Assembly (NCBI GenBank): GCA_039984955.1
Contig: JBDWTN010000007.1
Coordinates: 1,620,501 to 1,684,500 of the forward strand
DNA length: 64,000 nucleotides
Origin: Marinobacter alexandrii
Lineage (GTDB): Bacteria > Bacteroidota > Bacteroidia > Cytophagales > Cyclobacteriaceae
Reading direction: 5' to 3'
This document shows positions 17,454-27,700 of this stretch, one piece after another (positions within the stretch are counted from its first letter, which is position 1; every line of letters starts with the position of its first letter). The position numbers and the translations under genes were made by a program. The notes below the pieces were generated by a model. That model did no database searches and was not told where the DNA came from. It worked only from the letters and a program-made list of their open reading frames with translations.

Positions 17454-17948
17454 GTGACCCTGATTGATAAACTAAATAATACCATTGGGAAGGCTGTATC
17501 ATGGCTTACTCTTTTGCTGGTTTTGGTAATTGTAGTGGACGTCATCCTTCGATACTCCTTGAGTATGACTTCCGCCGCTTCATTTGAACTAGAGTGGCAC
17601 CTTTTTGCTATTGTATTTATGCTAGGTGCTTCTTGGGCATTACAAGAAGATAAACACGTAAGAGTTGATGTTTTTTATCACAAATTTTCTGAGGTCTCAA
17701 AGGCCTGGGTAAATCTAGTAGGAACCATTGTACTCCTGCTTCCATTTTGTGCCGTAGCTTTCTGGGAATCTTTGTCATTTGTAAAAACCTCTTATCTACT
17801 TGGTGAAACCAGCCCACAACCTGGAGGGTTGCCTATGAGATATATCATCAAATCAACAATCCCTATTGGTTTCCTTTTGCTCGGGCTTCAAGGAATTTCA
17901 TTGTCTATTAAATCGCTTAAAACCATCCTGAATGGACGAAAAAAATAA
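17454..17948 (+). CDS. TRAP transporter small permease (DctQ/TakQ-like)
   Basis: Four-helix small membrane subunit of a tripartite ATP-independent transporter. Hydrophobic segments lie near residues 15-36, 45-65, 85-105 and 130-150. EWHLFAIVFMLGASWALQEDKHVRVDVFY is the family signature (E/W in helix 2 and the DxHVRVD loop; quoted only in part as a landmark, WALQEDKHVRVDVFY). The start is GTG at 17454; no suitable ATG exists nearby. The end overlaps the next gene by 17 bases, implying coupled translation. It works with the DctM subunit at 19233. The binding protein is not in this operon. Confidence 0.9.
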   Translation: MTLIDKLNNTIGKAVSWLTLLLVLVIVVDVILRYSLSMTSAASFELEWHLFAIVFMLGASWALQEDKHVRVDVFYHKFSEVSKAWVNLVGTIVLLLPFCAVAFWESLSFVKTSYLLGETSPQPGGLPMRYIIKSTIPIGFLLLGLQGISLSIKSLKTILNGRKK

Positions 17949-19236
17949 GAAAAAAGAAGCTGGAGAAAAAACTCCTCAATGGCTCAAAACCATCCAATTA
18001 AATAGCTGGGAGGCTGAATTGCTCATATCAGCACTTGTGCTATATGCGTTGTATCAGGTACCAGATTATCTGGACAGGACAGCTTTGCAAAGTTTTGATA
18101 GAGGGAGCAGTATGCACAACCTTTTTTCGCTTTTAGAAAAAGCTGTTAAACTATTGAGTTTTGGGTACATCCTTCATATCCTCGTACGAGGAATCTGGGT
18201 AGGTTCGGTTGGCTTAAGTTATGTATTTCCCAAAGGTGTAAACCAGGATGCACTTAAATTCAAAGGTCAGTTCAAAAAAGAATTGCAAAAATCTGGCTCT
18301 TTGGTAAAGATGGTATTAAGACTTGAAGAACTCTCTTCAATCATCTACGGTATCTCATTTATCTTTTTCGGAACACTTGTAGGATTTACCGCACTTATCT
18401 TCTCATTCATTTTCTTCTTTGAGTTTGTAACTCCACTAATGAATGAAAATCCATACTTTGCTGTTCCTGTCGGATTTTTTATCCTTTTCTATTTTCTATT
18501 ATGCCTAATCGTATTTATCGATTTTTTGACAAACGGATATTTCAGAAGAAAGAATTGGTCTGCCGATTGGTTTTACTACGTTGCTTATTTCTTTAGGATT
18601 GTCACTCTATCCTTTCTCTATAGAAGGTCTCTTTTAGTACTTATTTCAAACACCAAAGGCTGGAAATCATACTTGATCCCTTTCATTGTACTTGGAGTGA
18701 CTGCCGGATTTGTTTATTTAAATGGATCTATTTCTCGTAATAAGACAGAGAACTACTATAAAGCAAGCGCTAGTGGTGATTATAATGGTGCAAATTATGA
18801 AAGTACTAGAAACGAACACGATCATTTAGTCACTACTATTCAATCAGACATCATCCAACAAAATACACTTAAAGTATTTATTAGAAATGTCGGATCTTTA
18901 GGTGGAGTCTACACTTTTGAAGGGAAACTAAACAAAACTAAATGGGATGTCCTTTCATCAGATTCAGTTTCTGCGTTTTTCAATAAAAGGTTGAGCATTC
19001 GTATTGACAGCACAAGAATTTGGAATATCCAATGGTTCAAAACGCAGCATCCAGTAAATTATGAATTTGGATTTACCTCTTTTATAGACATCAGTCAACT
19101 TGAAAGGGGCTCTCACTTCTTGAGAGTAGGAATCGATACAACTGGTATGAATAAAGCTGCCAAAAACGTAGTGGAAAAGGAAAACTTCTCCATGCAAGAA
19201 ATGAGCAACATCTATTTTGTTTACGATAAGCCGTGA
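17932..19236 (+). CDS. unknown multi-pass membrane protein coupled between TRAP permease genes
   Basis: 434 residues. A charged N-terminus (MDEKNKKKEAGEK) is followed by about six hydrophobic segments (near residues 30-48, 75-95, 138-165, 172-198, 205-225 and 247-265) and then about 165 soluble beta-rich residues. I do not recognise a family; it is not the usual DctQ-DctM fusion. It overlaps dctQ by 17 bases and dctM by 4 (GTGA), so it is made with the transporter and is likely an accessory or regulatory subunit. In the segment ILHILVRGIWVGSVGLSYVF the membrane pattern is well marked. The function is inference from context only. Confidence 0.85.
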   Translation: MDEKNKKKEAGEKTPQWLKTIQLNSWEAELLISALVLYALYQVPDYLDRTALQSFDRGSSMHNLFSLLEKAVKLLSFGYILHILVRGIWVGSVGLSYVFPKGVNQDALKFKGQFKKELQKSGSLVKMVLRLEELSSIIYGISFIFFGTLVGFTALIFSFIFFFEFVTPLMNENPYFAVPVGFFILFYFLLCLIVFIDFLTNGYFRRKNWSADWFYYVAYFFRIVTLSFLYRRSLLVLISNTKGWKSYLIPFIVLGVTAGFVYLNGSISRNKTENYYKASASGDYNGANYESTRNEHDHLVTTIQSDIIQQNTLKVFIRNVGSLGGVYTFEGKLNKTKWDVLSSDSVSAFFNKRLSIRIDSTRIWNIQWFKTQHPVNYEFGFTSFIDISQLERGSHFLRVGIDTTGMNKAAKNVVEKENFSMQEMSNIYFVYDKP

Positions 19237-20537
19237 TAGAGTATCTACCACTCATCCTGTTCGGGGTAATCTTTCTTGCGATCCTAGTAGGTTACCCAGT
19301 AGCATTTACGTTGGGTGGGCTATCCATTTTAGTTGGTCTTTTCGTTTTTGATTCAGACTTTTTTTACCTCCTCTCTCTTCGGGTTTATGGCACCATGCAA
19401 AACTTTGTTTTGCTTGCAGTTCCTCTTTTTATCTTCATGGGAATCATGCTGGAAAAGTCTGGCATTGCTGAAAAACTTCTTCATACCATGAGCATGCTTT
19501 TTGGAAATATTCGAGGTGGTTTAGCGATTGCTGTAGTCGTTGTAGGCGCCATGCTGGCAGCTTCTACTGGTATTGTTGGGGCTACAGTTGTGACGATGGG
19601 GCTCATCAGTTTACCTACCATGTTGAAAAATGGTTATGGTCCGAGAATAAGTACTGGCGTCATTGCTTCTTCCGGCACATTGGGTCAAATCATACCTCCA
19701 TCGGTTGTACTCGTCTTACTGGGAAGTGTTTTAAATGTGTCTGTTGGTGATCTGTTTCTTGCAGCAATTGTTCCCGGAGTGGCACTCGTCTTGATATACC
19801 TGATTTACATCATTGTGTATGGGCAAATTTACCCTGATAGAGTACCTAAAGTCTCTAAAGAAAAACTCCAGGAATTTAGAAGCGAAGGTTTTTCCATGGA
19901 GGTAGTCAAATCATTCCTTTTCCCTTTCATCTTAATTTTAATCGTTCTGGGATCCATTTTCGCTGGTATAGCTTCTCCCACGGAGGCTGCTGGAGTTGGT
20001 GCGTTTGGAGCTATGATTCTTGCTATAATCAGCAAGAAATTTCATGTAAAAATGCTAAAGGAGGTGATGAGGGAAACAACCATGCTCACCTCCATGGTCT
20101 TTATGATTTTGGTAGGTGCTACTGCTTTTTCTCTTGTGTTTAGAGGTCTGGAAGGTGATAAATTTCTCTTGGATCTGATTCAGAGTGCTAACCTGAATGC
20201 TACTGGGTTTTTAATTTTGGTCATGATCATTGTATTCATTTCAGGATTTTTTATTGACTTTATTGAAATCGTATTCATCATTGTGCCTGTAGTTGCTCCA
20301 ATCTTTGTTTCATTAGGTATTGATTTGATATGGGTAGGTATATTGCTTGCCGTCAACCTTCAAACTTCATTTCTCACACCTCCTTTTGGTTTTGCCTTGT
20401 TCTATCTCAAAGGTGTGGCGCCTCCAGAAGTAAAAACCAGCCATATCTATCAGGGCATTGTCCCATTTGTAATCATACAGTTACTATTTCTTATTCTGCT
20501 GATTTTATTTCCTGAGATGATTAATTTGGTAGGATGA
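19233..20537 (+). CDS. TRAP transporter large permease (DctM/TakM-like)
   Basis: Sodium-coupled transport subunit of the TRAP family, 434 residues with about 11-12 membrane segments across the whole length. Family landmarks: the loop GASTGIVGATVVTMGLISLP-like region (seen as AASTGIVGATVVTMG), SGTLGQIIPPSVV, SPTEAAGVGAFGA and LQTSFLTPPFGFALFYLKG. The start is GTG at 19233, overlapping the previous stop as GTGA. Third gene of the operon; no binding protein follows. A TakP-type binding protein at 45778-46881 is the likely partner. Confidence 0.94.
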   Translation: MIEYLPLILFGVIFLAILVGYPVAFTLGGLSILVGLFVFDSDFFYLLSLRVYGTMQNFVLLAVPLFIFMGIMLEKSGIAEKLLHTMSMLFGNIRGGLAIAVVVVGAMLAASTGIVGATVVTMGLISLPTMLKNGYGPRISTGVIASSGTLGQIIPPSVVLVLLGSVLNVSVGDLFLAAIVPGVALVLIYLIYIIVYGQIYPDRVPKVSKEKLQEFRSEGFSMEVVKSFLFPFILILIVLGSIFAGIASPTEAAGVGAFGAMILAIISKKFHVKMLKEVMRETTMLTSMVFMILVGATAFSLVFRGLEGDKFLLDLIQSANLNATGFLILVMIIVFISGFFIDFIEIVFIIVPVVAPIFVSLGIDLIWVGILLAVNLQTSFLTPPFGFALFYLKGVAPPEVKTSHIYQGIVPFVIIQLLFLILLILFPEMINLVG

Positions 20538-20625
20538 ACTCCACCGAATTAACATTCATTCTTTTTCTTAGTTATGCATATCGAGACTATAAACTAAAAC
20601 AAAAAACCAAGACTAAATTGGCTAC

Positions 20626-23328
20626 ATGAAAGCACTTCATTTTCTATTTTTTTTCTGCACGTGCGCCTGTGTGTATAGTCAATACAATGTTTCCGAAGGT
20701 GTCACCCTAATGGAAGAAGGGCAGAGAATGGAAGAAGAGGGAAATTACAATAGTGCTGAACTTCTTTTTGATTCTGCAGCCGTCATTTTCAATAATGCGG
20801 AAGAATATAATCTTTATGTAGAAGCCGTTTCATTTCGCCTGGACATGATGGCTCAATCACAAAAATATAATGAAGCCATATCTATAAGCGAAAAATTGAT
20901 ATTGGAGTATTCGAGCTTAATTTCTGGGGATAAAAGACTCATCGCAATCTCACATAATGCTATAGGATTAAACTATGTAGGAAGTCAAGCCTCCATATCG
21001 AAAGGTGTATCCTATCTCAATCAGGCTATGGCAGCTGCCAGATTATTATCAAATTCAGAGCGATTAAAAAGGAAAATTGCATTTAATATCGCCGGAGCAT
21101 TTTACTATCAAGCGCACTATGACTCTGCTATTCGCTTGTTCCAAGAAATCATTGAAAGTAGCAATAAGAATAAACTTTTGGAAAGTAAGTGTCTTCTCGC
21201 CATTGGAAATTGTTATTGGGGATTGGGACGTCTAAACAAGGCCTCATTCCATTATGATGAGAGTTTGTTGTTGCTTCATAGTATGAAAGAGGTAGATAGT
21301 TTAGCAATTGGAAAAACACTCCATTCAAAAGGATACATTTTTATGGATTCCAATAAGCTAGAAGACGCTCTTAATACGTTTAAATCTGCTGCAAACTATC
21401 TGTCATCTTCACTGCCTCAAATACATCCACATGCTGTTTGGATCTATGGGGATGTAGGAAGAGCATACAACGCCCTAGAACAATACGACTCGGCACTCAT
21501 TTATCTTCAAAAAGCCTTAAAAGCCAATGTTTATGATTTTGAAAAAATGGATTATCACGAAAACCCAAAATTGACGAACGTAAACGATGTGTTTCAGCAA
21601 TTTATGATCCTGAAATTAAAAGGAGAAGCATTGTCTGGTAAATACTTGAAAGTTCCTTTGGAAAAGGATTTACAGACACTTTACAATACCTATGATTTAG
21701 CAGATCAACAAGTAGATGAAATTCGTATGGGATTGTCAAGTTCTGACCAGTCAAATCTTGGCTATTATTCTGAAGAATTATATTTCAAAGCAATAAGAGA
21801 TTACATAAGAATTTATGAAAAGTATGGAGATCCTGCAATCCTTGAAAAAATTCATTTTTTCTTCGAAAAGCAAAGTATCACAAGGGTCCAACTAAGATTT
21901 TTGGAAGTGATAGCTAAGTCAAGCAATATTCTTCCAGAAGAGATCGCAAATAAAGAAGCTCTTTTAATTTCTAAATTGGAGCGTGTAAAGACGAAAATTC
22001 TCAAGCAAAAAAGTGATAAGGGGGACTCCCTACAAATACTTGAAACAACTCGATTTGAGCTTGAGCAATCTCTAGATAGTCTTTTGATTCGAATCAAAAA
22101 CAAATACCCAAAATACCATCAGACTAAGTATAATTTTAAGCCAGTTTCTTTAAAAACGATTCAAGAAAAACTTAAAAATCTCACTCAAAAAACTGGTGTT
22201 GTTTCTTCATATACATCTGGGGAAACATTGTATACTTCTTTGATAACAAAAGACACGGCTGTTTTTTTATCTCAAAAGACAGACGAAAGGCTCGAAGAGG
22301 TAGTATCAGAGTTCAGAAAAGAAATACTTGAACAAAAGCCAATAGAAAATTCGAAAAGCAACGACTTATTATATGATTACCTTTTTGGCAGAATTTCTCT
22401 AATTCTAGACACTCAAAAAATTGAAACACTTGTAATAGCTCGATCTCCATCATTACAGCTCTTTCCATTTGAATTGCTACATGAGAATAAATTTCTCTTT
22501 GAGAAATTCAACATCAGCTATCATTACTCTTCAACAATCTTCGCAGACGAGGAAATCAAAGGTTTGAAAACTGCCAATTCAGACTATCTCGGATTAGCGC
22601 CTGACTTTTCTAGCATTACAACTGATACATTGCTCTACAACGAGCAGTATGGCAATTTGCCAGGAGCAAAAATTGAAATTGAAAGTATCTCATCCATTCT
22701 CAGAGGACAAGTTCTGACAGATCAGTTGGCCACTGAAGAGGAATTTCGAAAACACAGTTCAGATGCAGGAATCATCCATCTTGCTACTCATGCGGTGATA
22801 GATGAGCTCTCACCAGAAGCTTCTTTTCTTCAAATGAGCAAGACTGATACTGTTCAGAAAAAGGACGGGAAGTTGCATTTCTTTGAAATCTATAACCTAA
22901 ACCTCAACGCCCAACTTGTCACATTAAGTGCCTGTAATACTGGTTTTGGCAAAATTCAAAAAGGAGAAGGTGTGATGAGTCTTTCCAGAGCATTTGCCTA
23001 CGCTGGAGTTCCTGCTACAGTCGTAAGCCTATGGCCTGCATCTGACAAGTCCACTCCAGAGCTGATGAAGCATTTCTATCAAAATCTAAAAGATGGACAG
23101 GCAAAAGATGTGGCGCTCAACAATGCTCGCAAGCAATACTTAGCAACTGCAAAAGGCAAAGCTCGTCACCCATTTTACTGGGGAGGATTCGTGCTGATCG
23201 GTGACAATAGTCCGATTGAGGAAGATGCAAACCTTCTCGTCTGGGTAATCCCGGGCGTTCTTGTAATCGTGATGATCCTGACGGTTTATAGAAGGAAACG
23301 AAAATCTAAAGTTGCTCCAGAAGTTTAG
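20626..23328 (+). CDS. TPR-CHAT domain protein (caspase-like)
   Basis: 900 residues: signal peptide (1-18), TPR-type helical repeats (about 20-330), a coiled-coil stretch (about 430-500), a CHAT caspase-like domain (about 520-860) and a C-terminal membrane helix (about 868-888) followed by basic residues. The catalytic dyad is visible as His in IIHLATHAVID (near 722) and Cys in TLSACNTGFG (near 769), with the following GEGVMSLSRAFAYAGVPA block typical of CHAT. The bulk would be periplasmic with the tail anchoring it. It is convergent with, and overlaps by 23 bases, the TPR gene of a sigma factor pair, which suggests a common stress or surface-signalling module. Confidence 0.92.
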   Translation: MKALHFLFFFCTCACVYSQYNVSEGVTLMEEGQRMEEEGNYNSAELLFDSAAVIFNNAEEYNLYVEAVSFRLDMMAQSQKYNEAISISEKLILEYSSLISGDKRLIAISHNAIGLNYVGSQASISKGVSYLNQAMAAARLLSNSERLKRKIAFNIAGAFYYQAHYDSAIRLFQEIIESSNKNKLLESKCLLAIGNCYWGLGRLNKASFHYDESLLLLHSMKEVDSLAIGKTLHSKGYIFMDSNKLEDALNTFKSAANYLSSSLPQIHPHAVWIYGDVGRAYNALEQYDSALIYLQKALKANVYDFEKMDYHENPKLTNVNDVFQQFMILKLKGEALSGKYLKVPLEKDLQTLYNTYDLADQQVDEIRMGLSSSDQSNLGYYSEELYFKAIRDYIRIYEKYGDPAILEKIHFFFEKQSITRVQLRFLEVIAKSSNILPEEIANKEALLISKLERVKTKILKQKSDKGDSLQILETTRFELEQSLDSLLIRIKNKYPKYHQTKYNFKPVSLKTIQEKLKNLTQKTGVVSSYTSGETLYTSLITKDTAVFLSQKTDERLEEVVSEFRKEILEQKPIENSKSNDLLYDYLFGRISLILDTQKIETLVIARSPSLQLFPFELLHENKFLFEKFNISYHYSSTIFADEEIKGLKTANSDYLGLAPDFSSITTDTLLYNEQYGNLPGAKIEIESISSILRGQVLTDQLATEEEFRKHSSDAGIIHLATHAVIDELSPEASFLQMSKTDTVQKKDGKLHFFEIYNLNLNAQLVTLSACNTGFGKIQKGEGVMSLSRAFAYAGVPATVVSLWPASDKSTPELMKHFYQNLKDGQAKDVALNNARKQYLATAKGKARHPFYWGGFVLIGDNSPIEEDANLLVWVIPGVLVIVMILTVYRRKRKSKVAPEV

Positions 23329-23986
23329 TTGAAACACTAGCAAACTCAGACTGACCGTTGCTTAGTTTTTCCAAAATTGGAATAGCTTCTTCTTGTTCCT
23401 CTTGTTTCAGTTTAATCAAAGCGGTATACCATTGCGCAGCACTTTCATAATCTTTATCGTGAAGGTCGATGACCGCATTAAAATCAGATAATGCGTCTTT
23501 ATAGTTCTTTATCTGAATCCTGGCAATACCTCTAAATAAATAATCCGCTCCTAAGAGTGAATCAAGTTTGGTAAATTCTACAATCGCCAGCTTATAATTT
23601 CTTTGATCATACGCCTTGTATGCTTTTTCCCGAACGGAGGAATCTTCCTGACCTCTAAGGGAAGTAACCTCATAGTTAGGATACACTTCATAGTACTGAT
23701 CAAATAGTGACGACTCATCACGCATGAGATAAACAACAAGTGAAGAAATCAGCAAAAATGAGGCTGCCACTCCGATAAAGGCAGGATTCATCTTTCTTGC
23801 TCGATGACTTCTTTCTTCAAAAGCACTCACTTTCGATTTTAACTCTTTACGGAACTCTTCATTGAGGCCTTCCATGATGCCTAGTTCCTGAGCAAGGAAT
23901 GCACGTTGTTCAGGAGAAAGTTCTTTTTCAAAAGCTGCTCTCTCCTCTTCAGATAGACTAAGGTATTTTTCCAGTAACTCATCCAT
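23306..23986 (-). CDS. TPR membrane protein, putative anti-sigma factor
   Basis: 226 residues. The acidic helical N-terminus (residues 1-68) has an LSxEERAAFEKELSPEQR pattern. One membrane segment follows (about 70-88, IGVAASFLLISSLVVYLM), then TPR-like helices to the end (YKAYDQRNYKLAIVEF, LFRGIARIQIKNYKDALSDF). Overlap with the sigma factor gene (8 bases) and the topology (short cytoplasmic head, periplasmic TPR) fit an anti-sigma factor or a sensor for it. No zinc-binding anti-sigma motif is visible, so the role is inference. Its end overlaps the convergent CHAT gene. Confidence 0.82.
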   Translation of the reverse strand: MDELLEKYLSLSEEERAAFEKELSPEQRAFLAQELGIMEGLNEEFRKELKSKVSAFEERSHRARKMNPAFIGVAASFLLISSLVVYLMRDESSLFDQYYEVYPNYEVTSLRGQEDSSVREKAYKAYDQRNYKLAIVEFTKLDSLLGADYLFRGIARIQIKNYKDALSDFNAVIDLHDKDYESAAQWYTALIKLKQEEQEEAIPILEKLSNGQSEFASVSTKLLEQL

Positions 23987-24557
23987 CCTCGTTAGTATTT
24001 TTCAGCTGTTCTCTAATCTTCTCCAGGCACCTTTTCTTTGATGTTCTAGAAACTCCTTCATTTTTATGTCCCATTAATTTGGAGATTTCAATCATCGATT
24101 TCTTTTCGAAATAGAAGTACTTAAGCAATTTCTTACAAGATTCTCCTAGCTGATTAAACGCATTCACTGCAAGATTTTTTGCCTCCTCAAATGTGCTGTG
24201 ATTTTCAACCCCTTCTCCTAAAAATTGATAGTGCTCTGTCATCCCATCCAAATGATCATCAGCTTTTGCGTCCTTCTGAAACTTCTGTCGGATCTTATTT
24301 TTTCCAATTCCAAAAAGGTACGTCTTGATTGTACTTTCAATTTTCTCAAGCATGCCATTCGAAACCTTCTCAAAAAAGATTGTAACCGCATCCTGATAAT
24401 GATCGAGCGCATCGTCTTCGGATACATTGTACTTATCCATGCTCCAGATCAAAAACTCACTTCGATATGCATGATAGATACGTTCCATCGCTTTTTCATC
24501 ACCAGAACGGATTTGTTCTAGTATCTGGGTTTCGCTTTTTGAAAAACTAATTCTCAC
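23979..24557 (-). CDS. ECF-type sigma-70 family RNA polymerase sigma factor
   Basis: 192 residues with regions 2 and 4 of an ECF sigma factor. Region 2: RIYHAYRSEFLIWSMDKY followed by DALDHYQDAVTIFFEKV and TYLFGIGKNKIRQKF. Region 4: LGESCKKLLKYFYFEKKSM and EISKLMGHKNEGVSRTSKKR, a helix-turn-helix. The start is GTG at 24557; no better ATG is present. It is cotranscribed with the TPR membrane gene. Related sigma factors in Bacteroidota often neighbour TPR and CHAT genes. An 8-bp inverted repeat (24583-24631) upstream may be a control site. Confidence 0.9.
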   Translation of the reverse strand: MRISFSKSETQILEQIRSGDEKAMERIYHAYRSEFLIWSMDKYNVSEDDALDHYQDAVTIFFEKVSNGMLEKIESTIKTYLFGIGKNKIRQKFQKDAKADDHLDGMTEHYQFLGEGVENHSTFEEAKNLAVNAFNQLGESCKKLLKYFYFEKKSMIEISKLMGHKNEGVSRTSKKRCLEKIREQLKNTNEDG

Positions 24558-24582
24558 TTATTGGTCTGTGAAATGCTTAAAC

Positions 24583-24631
24583 GTGAACATCACTTCAAAT
24601 AAAAATAAAAAAAAATCAAAGCCATGTTCAC
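24583..24631. promoter_or_regulatory. inverted repeat upstream of the sigma factor gene
   Basis: GTGAACAT at 24583-24590 and ATGTTCAC at 24624-24631 form a perfect 8-bp inverted repeat with a 33-base A-rich spacer, 26 bases upstream of the sigma factor start. It could be an operator or a looping site; not proven. Confidence 0.35.
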
Positions 24632-24768
24632 ATTCTGCAAAAGCAGTGACTAAGTGTGTAACAAAATCGCAAAAGCCTTATGAAATGAGCATGATTGAGT
24701 AATCGCATTTAAGTATGCCTTAGAATTCATGCGAATTCCATGTGCCTTTAGAAAAAAATAGTACACAC

Positions 24769-27700
24769 ATGAAAAAAACTTACTTACCCTTATTTCTATT
24801 CCTCCTCATTATGCTTGGAGTGGGAAGCGTAAAAGCTCAGCAACCAGAATTGGTTGAGGATATCAATACAAAACTTACTCGAACCTTACCCTCTTTTAGC
24901 CAGAAACTGGAATCAATTAATGGCAAGCTCTTCTTCCGAGCGGCTTTGAATGGTACTGAGCTTGGCGTATATGATGGGACCACCTTCGAGCCATTCGAAC
25001 TTTATGAGTTTGGAAATTCCGAACCTGAAAACTTTACCGCTGTTGGAGAGGTGGTCTATTTCTCTGCAAGAGAAGAAGGAACCGGAGGGGCAGAGCTGTA
25101 TCAATATTTGAATGGAGAGGTTTCTCTGATTGATATTAATCCGTCCGGAGCTTCTAACCCCGGCAATCTCATTGAATATGATGGAGCACTCTATTTTTCT
25201 GCAGAGGATGCAACGAATGGCACTGAACTTTGGAAATATGATGGAACCACTGCTACAGTCATAGATATTCAAACAGGATCTGGAAGTTCAGAGCCAGAAT
25301 ATTTTTATGTGTTCAATAATGAATTATTGTTTTTTGCCGACGATGGAGTAGTTGGAAATGAACTATGGAAATACGATGGGACTAATGTTTCCTTGTTAGA
25401 AGATATTCGTACTGGAGCAATTGGGTCAGTGGGGTCAAACGGTCCTTCCTTTGCAAGGAATGAAAACATAGTGGTCTTTCAGGCTTTTAGTGAACTCTAT
25501 CAATACGATGGCACAAATGTTACTCTTGCTGCAGATATCAATCCCACAGGCGGTTCTACACCCAGGAACATCACCGAATTCAATGGGATTTTCTATTTCA
25601 GCGCTTTTGCTTCGGTAGATCAAAGCACCGAATTATGGCAATATGATGGAACCACTGCATCTCTTGTATCAGATATTTATCCTGGATCAGAAAGCTCTCA
25701 GGTTAACCGGTTAGTTGCAACAGATGACTACTTATACTTTGTTGCTCGTGATGGAGTTTCTGAAAAAGATTTATACAAATATGATGGTACTACCATCACT
25801 TCAATTGATGTGAATCCAAACAATTCGGATCGCAATGGAGAGGCATTTATAGACTTTCTGACTGCTATTGGAAATACCGTTTACTTCCAAGGTTACGGTA
25901 GTGTTGAACAACGCTCAGAACTATGGAAATATGATGGGACGACTCTTACAGAAATCGTTATTCGACCAGGAGAAGAAACCTCGGCACCAAGACACATAAC
26001 TGAACTCAACGGCGAGATCTACTTTACTGCACTAGAAGGATCTGGCACACAAGGATGGCATCTTTGGAGATATGACGGAATCGATGCATCGGTTGTTGTG
26101 ACTAATGGTATAAATGAGGGATCAAACCTTTTTAATCTGGTTGGTGATGGCGAAAGATTCTATTTCACTGCCACAGAGGATAACATTGAAAGTAATATTT
26201 TCACTTCAGATGGCACCATCACTTCCAAAATCTCGGATATCTCTTCCACACCAGTTGGGGAAGAACATTACGAGTTGACTGCATTCAATGGTGGACTCGC
26301 ATATCTTGGATATGATGATGAAGATGACGGAGAACTCTATGTTTTTTATGGAGCAGATGTACAAATATTCGACATCAACACCGAGGGATCATCAGAGCCC
26401 GAAGAATTGGAGGTAGTAAATGATATTCTTTACTTCGCAGCAACAGATACTGATGGTCGTCAAATCTATCAATTCAATGGAACAGAAGTTTCTTTAGCCT
26501 TTGATTTGGTTACCGAAGGAATCGGTCAACCACGAGATTTCTATGCCGCCGGTGATGACCTCTACTTCACTGCTCAGAATGCCACTGTGGGGAGAGAGTT
26601 ATTCAAATTTGATGGCACAGATGTGACGCTTGTAACCGATTTGAATCCGTCATCATCTACTAGTGTTTACGATTTGTTTGAATTCAATGAAATGGTATAT
26701 TTCGTTGCTAATACACCTAGTGGAAGAGAGCTTTGCAAGTATGATGGCACTGCTGTAGAGATCATTGACATCAACCCTGGTAATGGAAGCTCATTCCCTT
26801 TCTATTTTACAGAATATGACGGAAAGCTATTTTTTAGTGCTGATGATGGCTCCAACGGAAACGAGTTTTGGTCATACGATGGGACAGATGCTAGTATAAT
26901 TGATATACGGCCAGGATCTCTTGGTTCATCTCCTGGAGAATTCACGCAACTAAACGGCGTACTCTACTTTAGAGCACGAACTAATGACACTGGCTCTGAG
27001 CTATTCAAATATGATGGAACCTCTGCCTCCCTTGCAAGAGACATTAATGAGGGGAATGGCAACTCCTATCCAAGTAACTTATTTGCTCACGGTCCATATC
27101 TTTATTTTACCGCAGCAAATTTTAGTGGTGCGGAAGATCCATTGGGTGATCAGATAGGGCTTTCAATTGCTGAAGATCTAGAAGGGCTTTGGAGATTTGA
27201 TGGAACTAATCTCGATTTCATCACAGAATTCAATTTAGACGAAGATGATGATAGAATCTTCTTAGGTAACTATGTATATCTCGCTGGAGATACCGATGAA
27301 CTTGGGACTGAACTTTATCGCATTCGTGCCATCAGCGAAGAAGTCGAGATACTTACGTTTTCGTTGGCAGAACAATCAGAAGCAGCTTCCATTGATGAAC
27401 AAAACAGAATCATCACCGTGAAAGTGCCTGCTGGAACTGACGTGACTGAGCTTACTCCAGACATTACAATTTCTGAACTAGCATCCATTGATTTAGATGG
27501 AGCACAAGATTTTACCAACTCTGTCATTTACACAGTCACTTCTGAATTTGGTAACACGCAAGCCTGGATAGTTACTGTCGATGTAGACAAATATACCGGC
27601 ACGGATATCCTTTCTTTCGCAGTAGAAAATCAGACTGGAGACGCTAGTATTGATCTTTCTGCTCACATAGTGAGCTTGACAGTATCCAGAGGTACTGACG

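Noticed and set aside
20626-23328. CHAT protease as a CRISPR-associated (craspase) or defence effector
   Set aside because: No Cas7-11/gRAMP, nucleases or defence genes nearby; the signal peptide and membrane tail point to the periplasm.
24900-27340. Regular repeats that could suggest a CRISPR array
   Set aside because: The repeats are in frame, protein-coding, diverged and without spacer structure; no cas genes.
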